Source of the DNA: Notoacmeibacter ruber
GTDB lineage: Bacteria; Pseudomonadota; Alphaproteobacteria; Rhizobiales; Rhizobiaceae
DNA: 64,000 nt
Assembly (NCBI RefSeq): GCF_003668555.1
Contig: NZ_RCWN01000001.1
Span: 1,116,001-1,180,000 of the forward strand
Direction: 5' to 3'
The stretch's first letter is position 1. Every line of letters begins with the position of its first letter. The notes below the pieces were generated by a model, which saw only the letters and a list, made by a program, of their open reading frames with translations, was not told where the DNA came from and searched no databases. A program made the position numbers and the translations under genes. This document shows, one piece after another, positions 47,103-58,064 of the stretch.

Positions 47103-47375
47103 ATGCAATGGATGGCCTGGACTATACCGACAGTCATCTTCTTCGCTTCGATCGCGGCGCTATTGCTTGTCTTTACCGCGCTTGCGATCCGCTACCCGGA
47201 AACGCCGCGCCACGGCGTTCTCGGAATGGAGACGACGCGTGGCGACCGCTTGTTCATCGCGCTTCTGGCGGCCGCTTTCGTCAACCTTGCCTGGCTGGGT
47301 CTGACAGACCTCAGCCAATGGTGGGGGCTCGTAATCAGCCTCATCGTCGCATTGCCAATTTTCCGTTGGGTGTAG
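47103..47375 (+). CDS. glpU: DUF2160 small membrane protein GlpU
   Basis: A 90-residue protein with three hydrophobic segments (IFFASIAALLLVFTALAI, LFIALLAAAFVNLAWLGL, WWGLVISLIVALPIF) and the short loop YPETPRHGVLGMETTRGDR (in part) that marks DUF2160. It is a constant accessory member of rhizobial glycerol transporters, role unknown. Confidence 0.88.
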   Translation: MQWMAWTIPTVIFFASIAALLLVFTALAIRYPETPRHGVLGMETTRGDRLFIALLAAAFVNLAWLGLTDLSQWWGLVISLIVALPIFRWV

Positions 47376-47449
47376 CGACGTGGCTTGATGGGGCGGGATC
47401 CGAGAGGAGCCCGGTGCCCGATAGACTGCAACAAACCTGGGAGGAATGA

Positions 47450-49258
<1,809 letters not shown>

Positions 49259-49299
49259 TCCTTTGACCGGGCCACTACGGTCGCCCTCGTCTAGAAACA

Positions 49300-49339
49300 G
49301 AGCGGGTGGAGGCAGCGCCTTCGCCCGCTCATTTTTTTT
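49300..49339 (+). terminator. Rho-independent terminator of the glp operon
   Basis: GAGCGGG at 49300-49306, extended inward by GGAGGC/GCCTTC pairing, pairs with CCCGCTC at 49324-49330 and is followed by ATTTTTTTT. It lies about 40 bases after the glpV stop. Confidence 0.88.
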
Positions 49340-49478
49340 CGGCCAGTCAGAACAAGCTGTCATTCTATTTCCACGAAAACGCGGCGGTCGACATGCGCTT
49401 GCCGCCGATGGTTGTGACGAAGTCCGTCGAGCAGACGAGGTTACAGACTCATTCATAGGCGTGTGGTAGATATGTGCG

Positions 49479-49913
49479 ATGATTGAGTCAGAGAGATTGA
49501 GGCCGGCTGGAGAGTTCGGATCGGGCCAATTTGAATTCGGAGAATGGACAACGCCGTTCACCGATGCTGAGGTTGAAATCCTCGAAGTCGCGTATGTTGT
49601 GCGCGAGCAAGGCGGCAGCGAATTGCTGGTTCGTATTCGTGATCTTTATGCGGATACAATCTACCGACTGGTTTTTTCAACGATTTCGGCAGTAAGGCTG
49701 CTGGATGAGGGCGAGTTGCTCGAGTTCTGGGAAAAAACGGCCGAGCTTGGCGGTCGACCCGGACGGACAACATTTCGGGTCCGCAATCACGCCTGGACAC
49801 GCGAAAGCATGATTTCCTTCCTCGCGTCCGATGGGACATCGTTCGTGATTGCAAGCAACAACGAATGCGTGGAAGTGGTCAGCGTGACCGCTCCGACGAT
49901 AGTCGCAGGGTAA
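49479..49913 (+). CDS. Uncharacterised protein, 144 residues
   Basis: I do not recognise this protein. It is acidic, has no cysteine, signal peptide or membrane segment, and its strand-rich pattern (ILEVAYVVREQGGSELLVRI, TIYRLVFSTISAVRLL in parts, then FVIASNNECVEVVSV with a single Cys) suggests a compact alpha/beta fold. Trp residues in FGEWTTPF, EFWEKTAE and NHAWTRES are its most distinctive points. It lies alone after the glp terminator, with a weak ribosome site before the ATG. Coding seems real because codon use is like the neighbours. Confidence 0.65.
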   Translation: MIESERLRPAGEFGSGQFEFGEWTTPFTDAEVEILEVAYVVREQGGSELLVRIRDLYADTIYRLVFSTISAVRLLDEGELLEFWEKTAELGGRPGRTTFRVRNHAWTRESMISFLASDGTSFVIASNNECVEVVSVTAPTIVAG

Positions 49914-50100
49914 GATGCTGCTCTGTCACACCCAGAACGTATTTAATGCAGCGACGTGACGATCGACAGGAAGCTGTCGCGAGACCAGATGGCGGAGCAA
50001 TTGTAGTCGTCGGCTGACCGTATCCAGGGCCGATGTCTTGCCAAGCAAAACCTGTCTTCGCCACGCGCAGGAAACCGCTGATGACTGATGACCCCATACC

Positions 50101-50808
50101 TTATCGGATCAATGCATTCACACGGTCTCTGAGGGCAGGTTCCATGGTGCGCCAGTCCCCAAGCAGCTCTCGCGGAAATCTGTATGTGATGGATAGACCA
50201 GCGCCGATGTTCACGTCTCTTTCGCAGCCGGCGAGCGCCTGTCGTCCATCAGTTCCAGCAAGGCATCTCGCGACATAGAGGCTGCCATCGGCAAAAATGC
50301 CGTGGGCGAGCAGTTCCTTCTCGAATCCGGTATCGCGTCGAAAAGCGCTCAATTGCAGACCCGCCGGCCCAGCGATTCCAGGGCTCTTCAGTAAGGGACG
50401 ATAGACGCCGGCGTAGCGTGCACTCATGTCCGGCGCTGTCGTCGACGGTTCAACTGTGACGAAGATAAGCGAACGCGGGACCGTTCTGCCATTGAAAATA
50501 TCGGCAGCGTTGCGGGAATAACCTGTCAGCTCCGGCCAGCGCATATAGAGGTCGAGACGCGAATACTCGCCGCTACTTCGCTGCTCTGCTCGCCGGATCA
50601 TATTTTCAGGGACAAAGAGGACGTTGTTTCCGACAACAGCCTCGATCGGCGCCGTCCGCTCGCTATGCCCGGCCAGAGCGAGGAACTGGCCGATCTTCTG
50701 GCCGCCTGCGACCGTGGCAAACGTCGCGCCAACGAGGATCGCTGCACCGATTATCACTTGGCGCTTCAACCAACCGCAATTCAGATCACGTGTTCCAATA
50801 TGGGCCAT
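50101..50808 (-). CDS. Uncharacterised membrane-anchored protein, 235 residues
   Basis: An N-terminal segment (VIIGAAILVGATFATVAGG near residues 18-36) predicts a signal anchor, leaving the rest in the periplasm. The soluble part has VVGNNVLFVPENMIRRAEQR and RLDLYMRWPELTGYS, which I associate with a conserved but uncharacterised rhizobial family, and two cysteines (ARCLAG, GCERDV) that could form a disulphide. Function unknown. It is transcribed alone, convergent with the 144-residue gene. Confidence 0.7.
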   Translation of the reverse strand: MAHIGTRDLNCGWLKRQVIIGAAILVGATFATVAGGQKIGQFLALAGHSERTAPIEAVVGNNVLFVPENMIRRAEQRSSGEYSRLDLYMRWPELTGYSRNAADIFNGRTVPRSLIFVTVEPSTTAPDMSARYAGVYRPLLKSPGIAGPAGLQLSAFRRDTGFEKELLAHGIFADGSLYVARCLAGTDGRQALAGCERDVNIGAGLSITYRFPRELLGDWRTMEPALRDRVNALIR

Positions 50809-50970
50809 GAGCGATGCCGGCCTTGCCTCTTGCTTCGAGCCTGGCAGCCCGGCGCGTCACCTTTGTTCGAACTTGTTTCGACATTGCCCGATTATGGTAA
50901 ACGCCGCGTAATCGATCGCGACCCGCGATTTGTGAAGCGGACTGCTACTCCGGCTGCATAGATCCGCGAT

Positions 50971-51006
50971 AAAAGAAGCCGGCCTCCAGGGGAAGAGACC
51001 GGCTTC
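50971..51006 (-). terminator. Terminator of the transglutaminase-like protease gene
   Basis: On the minus strand GAAGCCGG at 51006-50999 pairs with CCGGCTTC at 50982-50975 around a 16-base loop and is followed by TTTTATC. It lies 53 bases after the stop at 51059. Confidence 0.75.
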
Positions 51007-51058
51007 TGGTCGGGCCGCAGCAGGGACGTGAGGCGGCCAGGTTCGATGTGATCGTTTC

Positions 51059-51658
51059 TTAGCGGCTGACCGCACCGACGACCGTGACACGATCATCGTC
51101 GACGAGGTTCCACTGCGCGCTGCTGTAGGGACTCTGGAGCTTCAGGAATGTGTATTCCGTCTGGTCCCACGGAAGCACACGATCGTTTAGATTATCCAGC
51201 ACGACGTCGCCGCGATCGGTCCGGATCGTCAGGACAGCATGGCCGTCTCCATTGGGCTGCAGAACAACCGTGATCAGAAGGGTTGAGGCGGGAACGCCCT
51301 TTTCGATGAGACGGCGGCGTTTCTCCAGAACATAGTCTTCGCAATCACCGACGCCTTGCGGATAAGACCACAACTCTTCCTGTCCCCAGATCTCCCAATC
51401 CGTCAGCGGCATGACTTCCGCATTCACGGTGGCATTCAGCTGAAGGATAACCTGCCAGGACTGCTGGGTCAGAGGGTAGGGCTTGGGCGATGCCTCACGG
51501 TCGCTGCACTCTGTGGGTGCCTGCCAGCAGAATTCGGCATGTCCGAGTGGAGGATTGGCAGCGCCGACGGTCTGCATGAAGGGCCGGGCATTGGCACTGC
51601 CGTAAAAAAAGAATAAAACAGATATTGAAATTGCGATCGTCTTGATAATAGATTGCAT
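51059..51658 (-). CDS. Transglutaminase-like cysteine protease (BTLCP, LapG-like)
   Basis: A 199-residue periplasmic protein with a signal peptide (IISISVLFFFYGSANA type, cleaved after residue 24 or so). The Cys-His-Asp triad of the BTLCP family is visible in GVGDCEDYVLEKRR, DGHAVLTIR and VVLDNLND. The founding relative, LapG, cuts surface adhesins and is controlled by cyclic di-GMP. No LapD homologue or adhesin is in the window, so the target is open. AGGGGAGA precedes the ATG; a terminator follows. Confidence 0.85.
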   Translation of the reverse strand: MQSIIKTIAISISVLFFFYGSANARPFMQTVGAANPPLGHAEFCWQAPTECSDREASPKPYPLTQQSWQVILQLNATVNAEVMPLTDWEIWGQEELWSYPQGVGDCEDYVLEKRRRLIEKGVPASTLLITVVLQPNGDGHAVLTIRTDRGDVVLDNLNDRVLPWDQTEYTFLKLQSPYSSAQWNLVDDDRVTVVGAVSR

Positions 51659-52019
51659 GACTTGTCTCCCCTGATGGAAGACAGCCTCGCAGAAAGACTT
51701 TGTCGCCCCGCAAAAAAGCGACGTTGCTTTCTAATCAAAACAAGTACAAACGAAAATCAAATTTGCGCGATTTGAATATTGGTTTGTTAACCGCGTTAAC
51801 AGTCATGATAGGGATCTGTTAACCCTGTGCGGGCGCCTTGAGACGTCGTTTTTCGGTCGGATGTGATGCCCGTCAAAACAAGGTGCGGATGCGGCCTGTT
51901 AGCCTGGCATTCCCTAAGAGTGGAGCAGGGGCGTACAGGTCCGGCACCGTGAGGAAGACCTCACGTGATGAGTGGCAGAGAGCTGATAGACGTCGGAGAG
52001 AGCGGCTTTTCTGAAACCG
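51659..52019. other. 361-base gene-free region with three GTTAAC palindromes
   Basis: This stretch between the PilZ gene end and the protease start is AT-rich on its protease side and must hold the protease promoter. GTTAAC occurs at 51786-51791, 51795-51800 and 51818-51823. The first two form TTAA-N5-TTAA, not the N7 of a CtrA box. I see no convincing ORF or RNA in the rest. Confidence 0.6.
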
Positions 52020-52625
52020 TCAGGCCATTTTCGCCAGATCGATGAATTCGATCGCGATACCGTCATTGAAATGGCGGATAACGCGTCCCTTCATGGTGCC
52101 CAGCGTGACCGCAGTACCCAGTGCCGGACGCACCTCCGTGGCAATGGCGGCGCCGGAAAGGGAAAGGTCGATGATGCGGCATTTATATTTGCGCCCATCG
52201 TCCAGATGCATCGCGGAAATCGGATTGCGCGGTTCGACACGTGCGTGACGTCGGTCTTCCGGAAGATCGAGTTCATGACGGTTCGCCAGCCATGTCAGCT
52301 GGGAAGCGATCTTGTCCTTCTTCCGATCCGAGGCGATGATCGTAATGGCGAACCCGTCATCAAGCGAACGGGTTACAACACCTTCCACCCGGCCGATGTG
52401 GTCGAGATAGCAGATGCATTTCTCGCCCGGCTCGCCGGTCATGTCGGTGCGGAGCGCGGCGCTACCTGGGCTCATGTCCACTATGAAGCAGGCGTGCTCG
52501 CTGCCATCCTCAAGCATGAAACGGCCATAGATATTGGCATGGACGCGCTGAAAAGCCCTGCGCTCCGGTTTTTCCGGCATCGGTAGCTCTTGCGCCAGAC
52601 TCATATCTGCTAGGCCTTGGTCCAT
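52020..52625 (-). CDS. Tandem PilZ-domain protein
   Basis: About 201 residues forming two PilZ domains. The first has RRAFQRVHANIYG and VDMSPGSAAL, the second RRHARVEPRNPI and IDLSLSGAAI; both keep the RxxxR and (D/N)xSxxG elements that bind cyclic di-GMP, though the first has DMSPGS where the final Gly is shifted. There is no output domain, so it probably acts by protein contact. The ATG at 52625 has GAGGA about ten bases upstream; an ATG at 52634 is too close to it. Confidence 0.85.
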   Translation of the reverse strand: MDQGLADMSLAQELPMPEKPERRAFQRVHANIYGRFMLEDGSEHACFIVDMSPGSAALRTDMTGEPGEKCICYLDHIGRVEGVVTRSLDDGFAITIIASDRKKDKIASQLTWLANRHELDLPEDRRHARVEPRNPISAMHLDDGRKYKCRIIDLSLSGAAIATEVRPALGTAVTLGTMKGRVIRHFNDGIAIEFIDLAKMA

Positions 52626-52695
52626 AATAAGCATGTCCTCAACAGGACTATTGCCGTGTAAAAGTTAAGGTCAGGTAATATAAGTCGCTTGGTTT

Positions 52696-53322
52696 TCAGT
52701 CATTGCGTCCGCCGTCCAGGACGGTCAGATGCGCGATCTTGCGGCCTGCGGGCACCTCCTGAATGGCGGCTCGGCTCGGAGCAAGCGGAGGAACGTCGAT
52801 CTGTGCCCGCTGGGAGAGAAGGTCGGACTCTCGTTCCGGGTCGATGATTCGGACCGAGCGAAGCTTCCACTCGACGATAGGATCGGTACCGAGCCAGTAC
52901 GGGTTTGACGACGCGACGGCCGAGCCGAAGGCGCGTTTTCCCGTCTCCTCGCTGGCCAGAGGCAGAAGCAGAAGCTCGTAGCCGATCCGGCTTCCGTTCT
53001 TGCTGTGCCCGTCCATGCTGATGACGGAAATGGCATGTCCGGACAGAGCCTGGTCGGTCAGGCGAAGCAGCATGCGCCGGTCGCGAGCGTGAAACAGGCT
53101 CTGGAAACGGGTTCCGCGCAATTCCGTGCCGAACTGCTGGCAAAGGGCCGTCCCGGCCAGGCGAAACTCGATCGTTCCATCTTCAAGACGCTGGAGAATG
53201 AAAGTCGACGGCAGCAATGTGCGAATATCACTTGGCTCAATCCTGTTCCGGTGCGGCGCGGCGTCCGAACCACGCAGACGATTCCAATAAAGAAACAGGT
53301 CTCGGGTGTTTTTCTGTCGCAT
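52696..53322 (-). CDS. PAS_5-domain protein
   Basis: A 208-residue cytoplasmic protein with an N-terminal PAS_5 type domain (DLFLYWNRLRG, DIRTLLPSTFILQ, FRLAGTALCQQFGTELRGTRF in parts). PAS_5 proteins include Caulobacter MopJ, which modulates the DivJ/DivL/CckA pathway; whether this is an orthologue cannot be told from sequence alone. The C-terminal 60 residues look disordered. Same strand as the PilZ gene, 61 bases upstream of it. Confidence 0.75.
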   Translation of the reverse strand: MRQKNTRDLFLYWNRLRGSDAAPHRNRIEPSDIRTLLPSTFILQRLEDGTIEFRLAGTALCQQFGTELRGTRFQSLFHARDRRMLLRLTDQALSGHAISVISMDGHSKNGSRIGYELLLLPLASEETGKRAFGSAVASSNPYWLGTDPIVEWKLRSVRIIDPERESDLLSQRAQIDVPPLAPSRAAIQEVPAGRKIAHLTVLDGGRND

Positions 53323-53555
53323 GCGTTCCTCAATCGGTCTGTGTTGTGCCAGTTCGGAGCAGAAAAGCGCTTCGGATTGGCTTTTGACCGTGGCGTTGCA
53401 TCGACCGTGCCAACGACCCGAATTCCGACGGGACGGCGGGGAAGAGAGACGATAAAAGCGAGTTGGATGAGCGAGGTGTTGTCGGGGAAACGTGCCCTAA
53501 GGCTTGCGCACCTGTCAGGAGGGCCCATCTTCTGGCTAGAAAAGGGGGACGCCGT

Positions 53556-54380
53556 TTGACCGACCAGAATGCCAGTGATGAACAAGAGGCGGGCGGTGGC
53601 GCGATGAGATCGCCGCGGCCGTCACCCTGGGCGCGTCCGAACCCTTCCGACCTCACCGATGCGTCAACGCATTCCACGGACGTGGATCAGGCGTCGCCCC
53701 GTACGAAAGAGCAGGCTGTTAACCTGGCTCCGGCCGTCATTTTCTTTCTTGTTCTTATGGGAGCGATCCAGGCGATACGCAGCTTTCTGCTGCCCGTCCC
53801 CATCGACAACGAAGTGCTCTACTGGTTTGCCTTCGTTCCAGAAATCGCGTCATTCGGACTGCTTGGCCTCGTCCACGAATTGTGGGCGGCCATCACCTAT
53901 TCGCTCCTTCATGGCGGCTGGGCCCATTACTTCATGAACGCCGTGTGGCTGGCTATTTTTGGATCGCCTCTGGCGATGCGCATCGGTTTCGCGCCGTTCG
54001 TCCTGTTCTGGGTCGTGACGGCCTTTGCGGCGGCGGCGTTTCATTTTGCGATCGACCCCTATGGCTATTCGATTCTTGTGGGGGCTTCCGGTTCGATCAG
54101 TGGCATGATGGGGGCCGCTGCGCGCCTCGGCTTCCGTATCGACCGGACCGGCCAGAAGAAGGCGTTTGCCGGCAGGCCGATGACGATGCGAGAAGTGGTT
54201 CGGTCTCGCACAGTGCTCGGCTTCATCATGATCTGGCTGCTGGTCAATATTCTGACAGGGCTGTTTGTGTCCGTCGGCGAAAGCGCCATCGCATGGCAGG
54301 CCCATATTGGCGGCTTCGTTGCCGGCTTTCTGATCCTTCCCTTTTTCCCGGCCCGACTCCGGCGCGGACCCGGGATCTGA
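53556..54380 (+). CDS. Rhomboid-family intramembrane serine protease
   Basis: A 274-residue protein with a disordered N-terminus of about 50 residues and six or seven membrane segments. The catalytic serine is in LVGASGSISGMMG (GxSG) and the histidine in WQAHIGGFVAGF; YSLLHGGWAHYFMNAVWL is the conserved loop-1/segment-2 region. It cleaves membrane-embedded substrates, unknown here. I start at TTG 53556, preceded by AAGGGGGA; a downstream ATG at 53604 is less likely. Confidence 0.85.
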   Translation: MTDQNASDEQEAGGGAMRSPRPSPWARPNPSDLTDASTHSTDVDQASPRTKEQAVNLAPAVIFFLVLMGAIQAIRSFLLPVPIDNEVLYWFAFVPEIASFGLLGLVHELWAAITYSLLHGGWAHYFMNAVWLAIFGSPLAMRIGFAPFVLFWVVTAFAAAAFHFAIDPYGYSILVGASGSISGMMGAAARLGFRIDRTGQKKAFAGRPMTMREVVRSRTVLGFIMIWLLVNILTGLFVSVGESAIAWQAHIGGFVAGFLILPFFPARLRRGPGI

Positions 54381-54460
54381 CCTGCATGTTTCTGTAATGT
54401 CTTGCGAAAGCCTTTTTGGGCGCGCACGATGAGAGCAGTCAGATAGTGGGAGGAAAGCTA

Positions 54461-54886
54461 ATGACAGTTCGTCAGATTCTCGAACAGAAGGGCCGTGACG
54501 TTGCGGCCTTCAATCCTGAGACAGTGATGCGGCAGGCCATCGAACTGTTGGCAGAGAAGGGCATCGGCGCTTTGGTCGTTCTCGAAGACAACAAGATCGT
54601 CGGCATCCTCTCCGAAAGGGATGTTGTCCGCGCCATTGCGGATCATAGTGCTTCAGCGCTCGACCGGCCGCTCTCCGACTTCATGACCCGCGATGTGAAG
54701 ACCTGCAGTGAAAGCAGCACCGTGGAAGAGGTCATGGATCAGATGACGGATGGGCGCTTTCGCCATCTTCCCGTTGTCGACGAAGGCCAGATGGTCGGAA
54801 TCGTCTCGATCGGCGATGTGGTGAAGCGCCGCATTCGCGCAGCGCAGCAGGAAGCGGATTCGCTCAAGCAGTATATTGCGAGCTAG
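54461..54886 (+). CDS. CBS-domain pair protein
   Basis: A 141-residue protein made of two CBS domains (ELLAEKGIGALVVLEDNKIVG in part with SERDVVRA, and VEEVMDQMTDGRFRHLPVVD with SIGDVVKRR), forming one Bateman module that probably binds an adenine nucleotide. Such stand-alone proteins are common and of uncertain role. The ATG at 54461 follows GGAGGAAAG; an upstream in-frame ATG-like start adds 15 unrelated residues. Confidence 0.87.
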   Translation: MTVRQILEQKGRDVAAFNPETVMRQAIELLAEKGIGALVVLEDNKIVGILSERDVVRAIADHSASALDRPLSDFMTRDVKTCSESSTVEEVMDQMTDGRFRHLPVVDEGQMVGIVSIGDVVKRRIRAAQQEADSLKQYIAS

Positions 54887-54894
54887 AGGCAACT

Positions 54895-54936
54895 GGGCGG
54901 TCCGATGCCCGTCACCAGTTCCGGGATGGGCCGCCT
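54895..54936 (+). terminator. Imperfect hairpin after the CBS gene
   Basis: GGGCGGTCCGATGCCCG pairs imperfectly with CCGGGATGGGCCGCCTT, giving a GC-rich hairpin shortly after the stop. There is only a short T-run, so it is a weak terminator candidate. Confidence 0.35.
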
Positions 54937-55056
54937 TACGCCTTGAACGGGTCTGCCTTTTGCTCTAGGCGGTCGGCAATAGTGGCAGGCAATATCCGGC
55001 TCTGAACAAAGCCGCGATGTCGCTGCCTTCAATCTTGCCAGGGACTAGATGCAGAC

Positions 55057-56556
55057 ATGGCCATCGTCGATAGCCGAACGCCCGATGAGAAACGCTTCCT
55101 GTCGGGAGCGACCGGAGATTGGGAGATCGTGATCGGCATGGAGGTGCACGCCCAGGTCACCTCCGAGAGCAAGCTTTTTTCCGGCGCATCGACCAGTTTT
55201 GGCTCGGCTCCGAATGATAATGTCAGTCTGGTGGATGCCGCCATGCCCGGCATGCTGCCGGTGATCAATGATGAATGCGTTCGGCAGGCGGTGCGCACAG
55301 GCCTTGGGCTGAAGGCGAAGATCAATAATCGGTCCGTTTTCGACCGTAAGAACTATTTCTATCCGGACCTGCCCCAGGGATACCAGATCAGCCAGTTCGC
55401 TCACCCCATCGTTGGGGAAGGCACGGTGATGATTTCGGTCGGTCCAGACCGTCAGGGCAACTTTGAAGATGTCGAGATCGGCATCGAACGGCTGCATCTG
55501 GAACAGGATGCGGGCAAGAGCATGCACGATCAGCATCCGACGATGAGCTTTGTCGATCTGAACCGCTCGGGCGTGGCTCTTATGGAGATCGTTTCCAAGC
55601 CCGACCTGCGCTCTGCCGATGAGGCCAAGGCCTATCTGACCAAGCTGCGCACCATTCTGCGCTATCTCGGCACTTGCGACGGCAATATGGATGAAGGGTC
55701 TATGCGTGCCGACGTGAACGTCTCGGTCCGCAAGCCCGGGGGCGATTTCGGCACGCGCTGCGAGATCAAGAACGTCAATTCGATCCGCTTCGTCGGCCAG
55801 GCTATCGAGTATGAAGCACGCCGACAGATCGCCCTGATCGAGGATGGCGGCGTCGTGGATCAGGAGACGCGGCTGTTCGATCCCGCCAAGGGGGAGACCC
55901 GATCGATGCGCTCGAAGGAAGAGGCGCATGATTATCGCTACTTCCCGGACCCCGATCTGCTGCCGCTCGAATTTGATGACGCCTTCGTTGAAGCGCTAGC
56001 GTCAGACTTGCCGGAACTGCCCGATGACAAGAAGGCGCGGCTGATGGCCGATGCCGGCTTGTCGGCTTATGACGCGTCGATCCTCGTCTCCGAAAAGGCG
56101 ATCGCCGATTACTACGAGGCTTTGGCCAAGGGCCGGGATGGCAAGCAGGCGGCGAACTGGGTCATCAACGACCTTCTGGGTGCCTTGAACAAGGCTGGCC
56201 AGTCGATTGAAGAGACTCCGGTTTCGCCCGACCAACTCGGCCAGATTCTCGATCTGATCAAGGAAGGCACGATCAGCGGCAAGATCGCCAAAGACTTGTT
56301 CGAGATCGTCTTCGCAGAGGGGGGCGAACCCAAACAGATCGTCGAAGAACGCGGCATGAAGCAGGTGACCGACACCGGCGCTATCGAGTCGGAAGTCGAT
56401 AAGGTTATCGCTGCCAACCCCGAAAAGGCTGAACAGGCTAAGGAAAAGCCGTCCCTGGCGGGATGGTTCGTCGGCCAGGTGATGAAGGCGACCGGCGGCA
56501 AGGCCAATCCACAGGCTGTGAACCAGCTTGTCCGGCAAAAGCTTGGAGTCGACTAA
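55057..56556 (+). CDS. gatB: Asp-tRNA(Asn)/Glu-tRNA(Gln) amidotransferase subunit B
   Basis: A 499-residue kinase-like subunit that activates the misacylated tRNA and receives ammonia from GatA. Landmarks: [51 protein letters not shown] and the C-terminal YqeY-like tail region. It is 23 kb from gatC-gatA, a split arrangement usual in rhizobia. Confidence 0.97.
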   Translation: MAIVDSRTPDEKRFLSGATGDWEIVIGMEVHAQVTSESKLFSGASTSFGSAPNDNVSLVDAAMPGMLPVINDECVRQAVRTGLGLKAKINNRSVFDRKNYFYPDLPQGYQISQFAHPIVGEGTVMISVGPDRQGNFEDVEIGIERLHLEQDAGKSMHDQHPTMSFVDLNRSGVALMEIVSKPDLRSADEAKAYLTKLRTILRYLGTCDGNMDEGSMRADVNVSVRKPGGDFGTRCEIKNVNSIRFVGQAIEYEARRQIALIEDGGVVDQETRLFDPAKGETRSMRSKEEAHDYRYFPDPDLLPLEFDDAFVEALASDLPELPDDKKARLMADAGLSAYDASILVSEKAIADYYEALAKGRDGKQAANWVINDLLGALNKAGQSIEETPVSPDQLGQILDLIKEGTISGKIAKDLFEIVFAEGGEPKQIVEERGMKQVTDTGAIESEVDKVIAANPEKAEQAKEKPSLAGWFVGQVMKATGGKANPQAVNQLVRQKLGVD

Positions 56557-56636
56557 AAAATTCAGATCGCTCGTCTTGCTTTCTCGGGCATTCGACCTTC
56601 CTGTGTCGGCTGTGGCATGTGGGAGAGGACAAAGAC

Positions 56637-58064
56637 ATGACCCAGCCGATCACCGAGCCGAGCTTTCGCGAGAGCGTCGACATGCATTTCGAGCGCGCGG
56701 TCAAGCGGCTCGAGCTTTCGCCTGGTCTGGCGCAGAAAATCCGTGTCTGCAATTCCACGTATACGGTGCGGTTCGGCGTTAGGCTGAGAGGGCATATTCA
56801 TACCTTTACCGGGTATCGGGCCGTTCACTCCGAGCATGCAGAGCCGGTCAAGGGCGGTATTCGCTATGCGGCGGGCGTCAATCAGGACGAGGTCGAAGCG
56901 CTGGCAGCGCTGATGACCTATAAATGTGCGCTTGTCGAAGTGCCCTTCGGCGGATCGAAAGGCGGGCTCTGCATCGATCCACGGGAGTGGAGCGAGGACG
57001 AGCTGGAGCGGATCACCCGCCGCTTCGCCTCCGAATTGATCAAGCGCGATCTCATCAACCCCAGCCAGAACGTGCCGGCGCCCGATATGGGGACGGGTGA
57101 ACGGGAGATGGCGTGGATCGCCGATCAGTACCGCCGCATCCACACGACGGACATCGATGCTCTCGCTTGCGTGACCGGCAAGCCGCTGAATGCCGGCGGC
57201 ATCAGGGGCCGGACCGAGGCGACGGGGCGTGGCGTCCAGTTCTCCCTGCAGGAGTTCTTCCGCCATCCATCGGATGTGGATCTCGCCAAGCTCGAAGGGA
57301 CCCTGTTGGGGAAACGGGTGGTCGTGCAGGGCATCGGTAATGTCGGCTTTCATGCTGCGAAGTTTCTGCAACAGGAAGACGGATGCCGCATTACCGGGCT
57401 GGCGGAATATAATGGCGGCCTGTTCGATGAGAGCGGGATCGATGTCGCCGCGGCCCATGCTTACTTCGGCGAGCACGGTAGCTTCGAAGGCTACCCGAAG
57501 GGCCTCTTCATCCAGAACTCGGCATCCCTCCTCGAAGCCGATTGCGACATTCTGATACCGGCGGCACTCGAGGGGGCGATCAATCTTTCCAATGCCGATC
57601 GTATCCGGGCCCCTCTCATCGTCGAAGCCGCCAACGGCCCCGTTACGGCTGGCGCCGATGAGCGCCTGAGAGAGCGCGGCGTGGTCATCCTGCCTGACAT
57701 GTACGTCAATGCCGGCGGTGTGACGGTGTCGTATTTCGAATGGGTCAAGAATTTGTCGCACATTCGCCTCGGCCGTATGCAGCGACGTGGCGAAGAGACC
57801 CGCCACCGGTTGCTCATCGAGGAAATCGAACGCGCGACCGGCACTCAACTCTCCGATACGTTCAAGCAATTCTATATTGAAGGATCGGACGAACTGGCGC
57901 TGGTGCGTTCGGGATTGGATGACACCATGCGCGTCACCTATCAGGCGATGCGCGAGAAATGGCATGAGAGCCGCAAGACGGAGCCGACGATCGACCTTCG
58001 GACCAGTGCCTATATGATCGCTGTGGAGAGAATCGCGGCGAGCTATCGTTCGCTCGGACTGTGA
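56637..58064 (+). CDS. Glu/Leu/Phe/Val dehydrogenase (glutamate dehydrogenase type)
   Basis: A 475-residue amino-acid dehydrogenase that interconverts an amino acid and its keto acid with ammonia release. The substrate-binding lysine is in VPFGGSKGGL and the second in PAPDMGTGEREM; the Rossmann motif is VVQGIGNVGFHAAKF. Glutamate is the likeliest substrate (VKGGIRYAAGVNQDEV). The ATG at 56637 is used; frame continues upstream over the end of gatB without family similarity. Confidence 0.9.
   Translation: MTQPITEPSFRESVDMHFERAVKRLELSPGLAQKIRVCNSTYTVRFGVRLRGHIHTFTGYRAVHSEHAEPVKGGIRYAAGVNQDEVEALAALMTYKCALVEVPFGGSKGGLCIDPREWSEDELERITRRFASELIKRDLINPSQNVPAPDMGTGEREMAWIADQYRRIHTTDIDALACVTGKPLNAGGIRGRTEATGRGVQFSLQEFFRHPSDVDLAKLEGTLLGKRVVVQGIGNVGFHAAKFLQQEDGCRITGLAEYNGGLFDESGIDVAAAHAYFGEHGSFEGYPKGLFIQNSASLLEADCDILIPAALEGAINLSNADRIRAPLIVEAANGPVTAGADERLRERGVVILPDMYVNAGGVTVSYFEWVKNLSHIRLGRMQRRGEETRHRLLIEEIERATGTQLSDTFKQFYIEGSDELALVRSGLDDTMRVTYQAMREKWHESRKTEPTIDLRTSAYMIAVERIAASYRSLGL

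Noticed and set aside
51786..51800. Full CtrA box upstream of the BTLCP protease
   Set aside because: The two TTAA halves are five bases apart, not seven.
56562..57965. Open frame of 467 codons antisense to the Glu/Leu dehydrogenase
   Set aside because: Same cause; sequence is low in plausible motifs and the sense gene is certain.
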